Assembly: GCA_947247005.1 (NCBI GenBank)
Contig: OX365960.1
Location: forward strand, 18,379,533-18,443,532
DNA length: 64,000 nt
Direction of reading: 5' to 3'
Source of the DNA: Spisula solida
Lineage: Eukaryota > Mollusca > Bivalvia > Venerida > Mactridae
Shown: piece after piece, positions 54,401 through 64,000 of the stretch
How the letters are laid out: each line of letters opens with the position of its first letter
How positions within the stretch are numbered: position 1 is the stretch's first letter
The notes under the pieces: generated by a model
What the model was told of the DNA's origin: nothing
Seen by the model: only the letters and a program-made list of their open reading frames with translations
Database searches by the model: none
Position numbers and translations under genes: made by a program

Positions 54401-57024
54401 TCTATGGTATTCAAATATAAGTTTGAACTGATGTCGGCATGAAAATCCGAGTGTGCATTGCATAATTACTTTACTTAAATAATGCACATGTATCATTTTT
54501 AAAATTATTCATTATAATAATAAAACATAATATATTTAGACAAAATTGACCTGAAATCTGATTAATTTTCGGCAAGCTCTTCGAATGTTTACAAGTCTTA
54601 CTAAGGTAACTTGTTATACAGCGCATTTATATAAAGTAGCGAGTCACGAATTATTATCATGTTCGATGTCAAGTTCGACTACCAATGTATATTCTTTATT
54701 TCTGTCTCATTTTTGAAAATACATACTATTTTACAAAATAGAAAAACAATTCAAAATTTACATAACTACTCAACATTGGAGTTTAACATACATTTGACAC
54801 TATTAATATAACCATAATAACTTCAATTACACCTTACTAATTGTAAGAAGTATTTAAAATGTAGAGAGTTCCATCGGCAAGACACAGTGTTGCTCAGGAT
54901 AAAACAAACCCACACATTCTAGCCCCTCTGTTCAGCAACGACACACCCGCTCGCGCACCCATGCAGTCGTCGATAGTAAGCTCGTTTGTGAGTGCACGCA
55001 CCGATAAGAGATGGTACGTCCACGGGGATGAACATACATGCATTCGTGATATCGCACTGATTCATGTTCGTGTACTGGTGAAAACTTGCACGGATGCACG
55101 GGTAAACCCAACGCTGCGCTCCCATAGACGCACGAACACACACACATACACACGCAATTGCAGCACATGCACCCAGAAAATATAACAGTACGAATCAGCG
55201 CAGTTATAACACTATGTCGGAATTTTCATAAACCTTTTCTTAGATGTTCGACTGATACTCTTTACTATAAACGTGTCGATAGGGTAAGTATGTGATTAGG
55301 GGGAGAACCCCTATCTTAATAAGACCATACATTTATTGAAGTGGAAGGTTTTAGATTAAATCAAGAGTTCTTGAAAATGGATTCTAAATATTTACCGGCA
55401 CTCCATCATTTTGGGTAAATTGGGAATGTAAAATGCTTTTTCAATTTTATTAAATAGTTTCACACAGTTCGAGTAATGTTGAGTTAACGTTGAGTATCAT
55501 TCTTTAATGAAATATAAAACAAATCTAGATGGCGTTTTTTTCTGTGCACGCTATCGTGCACAAACGGCCTGTTTGTTGTTGAGTTTTTTATATGATAGTA
55601 ATTGTTTTATTTCGTGGTTCTGACTAACTATTAATCACGACATGCAGCACATTTTTCCATTACATGCATGAACTACTTAAATTCGTGTGATTTAAATCCA
55701 TAAGCATTAGCATGCTGAATTTTGGACATTTTGCTCTCCTAATAAATCTATTATACTTGTAGATTGTAGTTAAACTTAACAAAATTGTACAGTTAGCCAA
55801 AATATACATTATGTCAAAATAACTCCAAACATAGACAAACAAACAAACAGGCAAGCAAATGTCGAAAAATTAGAACAATCGAATTGAATCGCAGGATCAA
55901 AATTACTAGAATACCATCTCTTTGTATACAGATGTCGATATCGGACCGTGATGAGTACAATCCAAGCATGCCGGAGGTTCCAACTGTTTTGAAACATTAG
56001 ACAAAATCGTAATTTCTCATGTCATTAATTTCGTGTACTGCACACTTTCCACGTGTTTCCAAATTTTTGACACCAGAAAAACAGACCTGTTTTCTCAGCC
56101 ATTACAAATCATTAGCACGTAATGTAATAGTGTCATGTGTACAAACACTGCCGAGAAAACAATACCACAACTTGAAACCACGAGGGTGCAACCAAATTCC
56201 ACAACGTGAATTGTGTAAATATTTACATAGCAGTAACCAAGCAGGCCATAAATTGCTGTGCTCGATTGGCATTTAACGTTGGAATAATGTTCCGGGATTC
56301 CTTAGACGCGTACTATGTCAAACAGCCATCGAGTCTGACAGATCTTGAAGAATGCAACGAACTGTCCTCATCATTCACTTTTCTTCGTTTGCAATGTATT
56401 CGGGTTCGTTCTATTAAAGCATTAGTCACATCTAATATTCTAAACGACATTTCAAAGGAGAGAATATATCTATTGTTTAAGACACAGGACGCGCTAATAC
56501 CGTAGTATGTTACCGTTTGGACGTGTTGCGCTTACATACAGCTACTCTTTAACTATAGAAATTAATCAGAATCATTAGAATTTAATTAAGTTGTTTAAAC
56601 GATAGTCGTAATTTAAGAACGTTTCAAAAAAGTTGTTTAAACCACAATGTTTTTTTTATTTGCGTGGTTGACGGCAGCAACAAGTAAGAGAAACAACTCA
56701 ACGACACCAACATTTGAGGAAACAACGTCAACAAATATGTAACTTTCTTAGAAACAGTTACTAATTTACTAGATTTCAATGCAAAAAATCATTTCAAATA
56801 AGTCTAAAAAATAAAAATCAAGTTAAGAAAGTCGGAAGTCATTGCTTATTTTATACATTTTAGTTTTTGGTTTCATGCCAAAGATTGGCTTAACAATCAT
56901 CCAAATCTTCGTATGACTCCAATTGAGGATCCGATGCCAGGAAGTTAGGAAACCATTTCTCGTGTGTCAGCGATTGGTTCTCAAGTACTTAGAGTCTTTC
57001 TAACCAACTAAATCCCCCTTGTTA
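51441..57024. other. Gene-poor DNA, 5.6 kb
   Basis: No coding frame supported. A CpG-richer stretch at about 54940-55160 is open in several frames (SSIVSSFVSARTDKRW...) without a recognisable domain. CAGTAGAACTTCGATGCCTC at 54329 resembles a pogo-type terminus, with only a doubtful partner near 54660. Confidence 0.45.
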
Positions 57025-57220
57025 AGTAGCCTAGCTATTGAGTGTAAACTTTAAGTGCGTGGGTCACAGGTTGGATCCGTGACCGCATCATTTCAAAGTC
57101 GAAACAGAAATAGTACAAGTGATTGCCTTGCTAGACGCTCGGCACAAAAGGGAAGCCGAATTCTCATTCCCAAACCTCTTTGCGTCGGACATCATCAGAA
57201 ATGAGGTGTTGAGAGTGATT
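57025..57220 (+). mobile_element. tRNA-like SINE joined to a dispersed repeat
   Basis: GTAGCCTAGCTATTGAGTG and CACAGGTTGGATCCGTGAC resemble A and B boxes. It runs into CAGAAATGAGGTGTTGAGAG, a motif found elsewhere in the window. Confidence 0.45.
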
Positions 57221-60200
57221 TATAAACGTTATAAAATATATTAACACAATCAACTTAAAATAAAATAACGAATAACTAAAATGCATGTTCAAGAGGACGC
57301 CCCGAATTAGCTTTCGACACAGATTCACCTATGTATCTAGATATATAGGGGTAAAACATTGCTGATTTAATCAGGTTTCATCCGCCTAAGCATAAATTAG
57401 CCGAGTAGACGTATCTCCACCAAATTGGAGCACATAACGAAATGCAAATAGACACGTAACGTCCTAATTGGTAGAAAATTTGCGTCTAATTGGCTCAATT
57501 GCTTCGGTTAAATAGTTGTAATTTTAGCTTTTATGCGTAAACTTCACCCCCGTGTCTTTATTACGCACCGCATAGGGAGACTGATAATAATTTGTGTCAG
57601 TTTCGCTTCGTTTCGTTTCCGCATTTATTCCAGGTAAAGACACGTAAAAGAATTCGTGTCTTTATTGCCAACATGTCATAAAATACATCAAGCGTCTGAG
57701 TTACACCGGCAGAAAACCGAGATTATTTTTTTCTATTTAAGATGACAATAGTTTATTAAATTTACAATACTCTTCTACATGAAATTAATAACTAACTGGC
57801 CCCAACTACGTAGACTGGTCCCCGCTCGAATACCACTTTAGCGATAGTCAATATTTTGATCGTGGTACCATTATAGAACACTCCGATGTCACCGGTCGAT
57901 AAAATTATCCATCTTATTGACGGTTGATATACTAAAAAGAGACATTATGAGAATTTTGTATTTGGCAAATCCAAAGTTAAGATGGTTCTTAAATTTTTGT
58001 TCATTTTCTCGAATAAAAATGATACAGTTCAGTTTATTCTACCAACACTGACTTGTCTGATTTAGAACACAATAAATGCGACGTTTGGCACAAAGTCATG
58101 ATTACAGTAGTTACGATATAAAGTAATTGTTGGTATATATGAGTAAAGGTGAATATTATTGATCTTAACGCTTTTTTCAAGATATTGTCTTTTCATTTTA
58201 ACCAAAATATTTTTCGGTACAGTTCGTTATAGAATGTGAAGTTCCGATATTGAATAAAACGTCATAGGGTTTTTCGAAAACGCTCGCAATTTTACAATTT
58301 AGTTCAATATGGTTAATTAAATTAAGAATGTTAAATGCCATATTTTCAAAACAACAAGTTAGTTGTTCGGATAAAGTGTTCCAGAAAAATACACACTTTT
58401 TTTGTCATGCCTTGAGTCTCTACTGAACAGACTGTCCAGGGAATATGCACTCTACTTACCATCTATGTTATCGCGAGATCTGAGAATTGCCGAGATTTGC
58501 AGGTGGTTAGATTAGGATCTAAATAACCCGTATGTAGATCTGATGATAGTATAATAAGCGATTTATTGTCCGGTGTGAGTGGTGTTCACGCGAGATCAAA
58601 GCCAAGCGCCGACATGTATATAGAAAATATAGAATCTCATAAAGATGGGTTAAAATTAAAGAAAATTAGTTCAAATAACATGTGAAATAGTTGCGGTCAA
58701 AAATATTTACCACTATGTCGTTATATTTGGAGAGTATGGGTGTTCCAGGACTGCTTACCAGCCTGTTCCACTGATAAGCCTTTAAACCACAAAAACAGGG
58801 AGCCCAACTCCACTTTACAGTTATGTGATTTGATCTGTTTTAAAGTTTCAACATATGATTTATTATTTGCTAAAGTAACAAGCTCATTTCATTATTATTA
58901 TACGAACGATTTGACGCTTCAAATTTCGTTACAATGCAACAATCCGACAGGAATTGCGACTAGTGGACGCATGTCTGAAAATATTTTTTTATTCGGTACC
59001 CGACATATTTCCTTTCGTGAATTGTAAACTAGATCTACATGGTTGAACATACTGTTTTTTGTCATGCACATGTGTCTGTATTACACGGGTTGCCCGAAAA
59101 ACTGTAATGCTTTTTTGCTTATTATTTAAGAGCAATTACTGCAGTCTAGCAGGCAACCCGTTGTCAATGATATGAAAGATTTAAAGCGGCATATTCAAGC
59201 CTTAATAATAATAATAATATATGTCATCGCGTGTACATAGTTGGTATACTCAACTTACAATTTGGCATTACGATTCCATGGACATTTTGACGGGTTTCTC
59301 CGTATATTATACGCATTATTACTTAAAACAAATCGTCAAATCACCAGCGCCATGTTTTTAGGAGGAGTATGCATTTGTACCTGGTTGTATGAGGCATTCT
59401 GATTGTATCTTCTACTAGATAGAAAACATATTCTGCTGAAGAATTCGGAAATGATTTTATTATAATATATCTTAAATAACATCAGCAATTTATCTATTTC
59501 TATCTTGGGTCTGGTTCCAGTGTATTTGAAATATTTTAAATGCATTCATTTTGCTTTTCCTGAAAAATTGTGCTGGTTCTAGCGTACTGATTTGTAATAA
59601 ATTTAAATGCATTCATTATCTGATTTGTAAGAAACAACTCTCTCGATTAGTCGCTATACATAATTATACACATACAAATTTCAGTATACTTTGTGTTTCG
59701 CAAGCCAATTTTAATTTCAACGTGTACGTATATATCTACGGGTAGCTACACGTACACGTAGTCGTACACGTTCGAATTGCAACCTCTCTATTGTAATAAT
59801 CACGTCAGTACGGAATTCGGTCATTCGGAGATCGTTGGTCATTACTCTGTTTAATACACGACACCGCACATCTATTTTTCAGTCTAAATGTAAGGTTAAA
59901 TCGGAGAATGAATTCCTTTGACACTACATTGTACATACATAGAATACAAAACAATGCACACCGTTAAATTTAATGCAATACTTCACGCTTTTTATGATTT
60001 TTTGAAGTAGGTATAAGTTTAGCAAGCAATTTCGCAGCATACAACGCCTAAGAATGGGGATCCGTATTCTGCCATAGGATGCATTACATATTTCACATGT
60101 AATACGAAGTACTAAAAGGAAGCGATTTAGCAATCTTCAATGACCCGACTTGCAGATCCGTACGCCGATTTGACATTTACTACATGTATTTTTCTCAAAA

Positions 60201-62223
60201 CCTGTGATAATATGTACCTAGTATAATGTAGAAATATTAAGGGTGGATTTATCTGATTTCCAGTCAATTGTTTTTCTGGACAATGTCCTCATACGGCATA
60301 AATTGAAAATAAAGTTCCTATGATTCGGGGTGTATACTCCGCTGAGGTGAACGAGCATATGGCATCATTTGTATACGATACGAAACTGCAAAGTATATTC
60401 TATTCAAAAATCGTCTGGACATTTTACGTAACTCGGTGACAAATGGTCAATGCGCGTGTTTAGTATGTTATGCGTGTATGATTAATGGCAACTAAATGTA
60501 CATACAATTTGCACAACTTTAGAAAAGTATTATACTCGTATAATTTGTATATTGAATATTTGTACTTCTGTTAACTCTATTTCTCGTTCATTTCGTATGA
60601 CAGGAAGCGTTAAATATTTTTGGTGTTATTATCTACGAATGAGGTTTAGTATTTTCTGAACTATTCTTAAAACGACGATGAAAGATAACTCTAGCATGTT
60701 TTCGTAAGTCTTTCAATATCGTCGTCAGAATTAATTACTAGTAATAGCATTACTTCATACAGAGTAGAACAGAACAGAACCGACTACACATACTATGTAC
60801 GTATACAGTTGATCGTGATAACGCCAAAAGATACACATTACTACATGTAGTAATATTATATTTATTAGTACTGACTCTGAGTCCATTTAGGAAAGAATAA
60901 ACTGAACACTGCTTGTGTTGGGTTATTTGTTAATTTTAATAATTTTCAACATAAATTTTCTTACCAGAATTGTTAGTCCCTCGTCCGGTGGATTTATTCA
61001 CTCTAAACTGTCTCTAATTACAATAAAATCTGTAAAGTCACTCCGATTATCTCGGCTATTCGATGTTCGTAGATAAAAAACTTTAACTACAAGATTCGTA
61101 GAAAAGAAATAGTGCCGCTATTTTGATAAAATTTGCTGATTAGTGTCGAATCTAAAGCTCAAGCAACGAGTTCTAATCAGAATGATATCAAAAATATCTC
61201 CGTACGCTTTATCTTATTTCAAATTTCAGCATTTTCCAAGAGAGTTTTCAGGAAAATTCCACTAAGCCCCGCCTACTTTTATTAAGAGCCACTCACGCGG
61301 CAGGTGAAATCCCGCAGTGAATGAAAGTGAGACGAACTCACGCGATTGGAATACTAAGCTCCGCCTACTTGAGATAGAATTTCCTGGCAAGCCGCAAGTT
61401 CGTATTGTTTATTTTACAAATGGTCCAGGAATGTTTTTGTAAATAAATTCGAGAAATTCTATCTGAAATGTAAATTGTGTGGCCAAACAATCCAACATCT
61501 TTATGAGCAATTAAAGAATAAAGCCGGAATTAATTGGCTTGCAGGGAAACACTTAACTTGTCTTAGGTTTCTGACACTACTTAACTTCGCTTTTGACATT
61601 TGGATGAATTCCTTGACGACGCATTTGTTGCAATTATAAACTGACCGAAAGCAGGATTTATTAGATAGCCTATGGAATCCCTGCCAAAAGTATTGCGTGA
61701 ATTGCATGACCTACAGATTAGGAAAAATCATGGTTAAAATACAACACCTGCGCTAGCAAAAAGTGCCATAATATATTAAATACTTTAATACTTACCTTAT
61801 CGAATTAGTTATTTAAGTTACTGAACTGGCAGTAAGGATGATTTTTCTTACTTACATTCTTACCCCTCTTCGACCAGTTTCTAATGGAACAGAGGTTGCA
61901 ATGGCATTCCCTTGAACCGGACTCACTTTCTGTGTCTCAAGTAGATATGGCACATAACTTTAAAAGTGTTGTCAATAGGTTGTGCAAACTATTCGCAAAC
62001 ATATAACATCAACGTGTTCCAAGCTGATAATTTCTTCTCATTTCAACAAGTGTCGATGAATATAAAGGAACAACATCAAGCAGCTTTTAAAAAGTGAGAT
62101 CTTCATTGATATCAAAGAACATATAGCTTGTAATTTTGTAAACTCAGTACGGTCCTGATACTGGACCAACAGAGTCCTAGAACTACCCTAAATACACTGA
62201 GATCCAAGTAAAGGAGACAGGCC
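57221..62223. other. Gene-poor DNA, 5 kb
   Basis: No frame with recognisable content. Small items: inverted CGGGTTGCCC/GGCAACCCG ends at 59086-59161 and a direct repeat of ACTAAGCCCCGCCTACTT at about 61262 and 61354. Confidence 0.45.
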
Positions 62224-62580
62224 CTACCCAGGGACAGAAGGCGTTATGATACCCCAGCGCCTTAAATCCAGATTTGGCTCCCCCAGCGCTTTCAATCCAA
62301 GTATAGTGTCTTTAGATACTATGGATGCTAATATTTTTGGTGAGTATTGTGTTATTTGAGAGATTATCGCCTTTATTATGTAAAAAGTGCTTAAACCAGC
62401 CTTTAAGTTATGGAATACCATGCCGTTTTCTCTTCTGAAACATTTCAGCCATTCTTGTTGATCTCCTTTAGTACAAAACCTAGCATTGCCCAAGCGCCTT
62501 AAAAATTCTGGGGAAGGGCCTGAGAGATACATCCGTACCACTTGAACAGCATTGGGTCTAATCAACAATCCCTCGTGCAT
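62224..62580 (-). CDS. Unrecognised 118-codon open frame, possible exon or element remnant
   Basis: An ATG-started frame reads MHEGLLIRPNAVQVVRMYLS, FLRRLGNARFCTKGDQQEWL, KCFRRENGMVFHNLKAGLST and KALGEPNLDLRRWG, ending VPG and a stop. The amino-acid mix (Arg/Leu/Trp/Cys) looks coding rather than random. I do not recognise a domain. The frame is open to a TAA only some 20 nt upstream. It may be an exon of an unannotated gene or part of a transposable element. No partner exon is identified. Confidence 0.3.
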   Translation of the reverse strand: MHEGLLIRPNAVQVVRMYLSGPSPEFLRRLGNARFCTKGDQQEWLKCFRRENGMVFHNLKAGLSTFYIIKAIISQITQYSPKILASIVSKDTILGLKALGEPNLDLRRWGIITPSVPG

Positions 62581-62723
62581 GGTGTAATACTTTGTCCGAT
62601 TTTAAATGGCTATTCCGCAGTAATAATGGTTGCCTTCGAAAGTATTTTTTTCACGATCTTGATTCCATTTGTAATGACTGGGTTATAAACCTCGTATGAT
62701 GTCCGTGCGATTTTAGAAGAACT

Positions 62724-62874
62724 CGTGGCCTCCATAGCTAAATGGTTATCGCGCTTGCCGAGTAATCTGGCGACCTGGGTTCAAATCCGAGCGGGGGCAC
62801 AAATATATGCCTGCCATATTTCAGCATGAAGCTGCATGGCTCGCAAATAAAGGCTATGCTCGGCTTTTTGAAAA
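62724..62874 (+). mobile_element. tRNA-headed SINE, second full copy of the same family
   Basis: GTGGCCTCCATAGCTAAATG and GACCTGGGTTCAAATCCGAG form the head. The tail TATGCCTGCCATATTTCAGC and GCAAATAAAGGCTATGCTCG matches 26851-26994. Confidence 0.88.
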
Positions 62875-63000
62875 TACTAGTCTACTCCAATTGTATAATA
62901 TTGTACGGTCTCTGTACAAAGTACGCTATAGCGTCTAGTCACAACTTGTACATACACTGTAAGAAGATACAATGGTACAAAATCCGTACGGATATATAGA

Positions 63001-63103
63001 GGATATTTGTTTGTTTTGATTGAATATGCGCTCTTGAAAATATTGAATTTTATCACTACAAGATGAGATATTAACCATATTCAATCAAAACAAACAAATA
63101 TTC
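63001..63103. other. 28-bp inverted repeat with a 47-nt loop
   Basis: Arms 63001-63028 and 63076-63103 (GATATTTGTTTGTTTTGATT and its inverse) pair with about one mismatch. It could be a small MITE or a hairpin RNA precursor; no further evidence. Confidence 0.75.
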
Positions 63104-63201
63104 TATTTATTTAATGCTTTTATGGTGTCAAAACAGGTACCACTGTGGTTAGGCTACGTATGAATGTGTTATTCCATTCATATTTGAGCCAGGCTCTGCG
63201 A

Positions 63202-64000
63202 TTTTCACCCTTATCACATTTTTTTTCGATTTTTTGATTATATCATTTTCTGATAGTGTAATTCATCCTGATTACAAAAATGTCATGTTTTTTAATGAGG
63301 GTTGACCATAAAGTGCTCAAATATTAAATTTAGATAGGTATGTATACATTAAATTTCCTTTAAAATGTGAAAATTTTCTTCCTTATCACAATTTTTTTCG
63401 AATTTTTTATTATATCATTTTCTGATAGTGTAATTCATTCTGATTACAAAAATGTCATTTTTTTAATGAGGATTGACCATAAAGTGCTCAAATATTAAAT
63501 TTAGACAGGTATGTATACATTAAATTTCCTTTAAAATGTGAAAAATTTTACCCATATCACAATTTTTTTATTATTGCATTTTCGGATAGTGTTGTCCATC
63601 TTGATTATAAAAATGTTATTTTTATTAATGAGGGTCGACTATAAAGTGCTCAAATATCAAATTTAGATAGGTATGTATAAAGCTTATTTCCTTTTAAATT
63701 GTGTACAATTTCATCAATATCTCAAGTTTTCTTAACTTTTTATATTTCATTTCCGGATAGTGTAATACATCCTGATTAAAAAAAATCAACTTTGTAATGA
63801 GGGTTGACCAAAAAGTGCTAAAATATAGAATTTTGAATAGACATTTATACAATTTCCTTAAAAATGTGTACATTTTCACCCTCATAACCGTTTTTGACAC
63901 CTTATTATTGCAATTCCTGCTAGGACAATACATTCTAATTACAAAAATAGAATGAGGGTTGACTAAAAAGTGGTTAAATCTTAAAATTTAAATTTTATGC
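63202..64000. repeat. 165-172 bp tandem satellite, at least 4.5 copies, runs off the window
   Basis: The landmark TTTTCACCCTTATCACATTT recurs at about 63203, 63374, 63546, 63709 and 63873. GATAGTGTAATTCATCCTGA, AATGAGGGTTGACCATAAAG and GTGCTCAAATATTAAATTTA recur in each unit. Copies diverge toward the right. Confidence 0.9.

Overview
This 64 kb window is AT-rich, intron-bearing metazoan nuclear DNA. The repeats point to a bivalve mollusc: a GGGAGGCATATAG/(GTCC)n element, tRNA-headed SINEs, RTE-like LINE tails, and many small inverted-repeat DNA elements. There are no bacterial or organellar features and no CRISPR array. The species cannot be named from sequence alone.

I can support one intact host gene. 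It lies on the minus strand at 41030-48051 and encodes a GATA-family (GATA1/2/3 class) two-zinc-finger transcription factor. Five obligatory coding exons join in frame to a predicted 432-residue protein, with the conserved intron positions after the N-finger linker and inside the C-finger tail. A sixth candidate exon (44255-44350, 96 nt, phase 0/0, good splice sites) lies between the two finger exons. If included it would insert 32 residues between the fingers. This is the most interesting host-gene signal in the window. A cluster of three WGATAR sites lies 180-210 bp upstream of the start codon.

The rest is intergenic and dominated by repeats. Region by region: 0.9-1.35 kb, 25-bp arrays of GTCACGTGAC-type E-boxes; 2.8-5.4 kb, low-complexity and short tandem repeats plus a tRNA-like SINE; 6.0-6.4 kb, a long foldback element; 7.2-8.6 kb, a 5'-truncated LINE with one nonsense codon; 10.0-12.4 kb, a related LINE with an uninterrupted 682-codon reverse transcriptase frame; 17.8-20.2 kb, a 48-bp minisatellite of about 50 copies; 20.3 and 29.9 kb, two hAT-like non-autonomous elements with perfect 8-bp target duplications; 24.55-25.0 kb, (CTTG)n; 28.35 and 37.4 kb, two elements with CAG target duplications (PIF/Harbinger-like); 31.36-31.87 kb, (ACTT)n growing directly out of the 3' end of an RTE-like LINE; 35.2-38.2 kb, a nest of LINE and SINE fragments; 38.5-38.9 kb, a 17-bp array; 41-48 kb, the GATA gene, with several small DNA elements and a hairpin in its introns; 48-63 kb, gene-poor upstream DNA; 63.2-64.0 kb, a roughly 170-bp tandem satellite running off the window end.

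The LINE open frames supply the only other recognisable proteins. The RTE-like fragments are clearly dead (nonsense and frameshift changes). One 118-codon frame at 62224-62580 looks protein-like but I do not recognise it.
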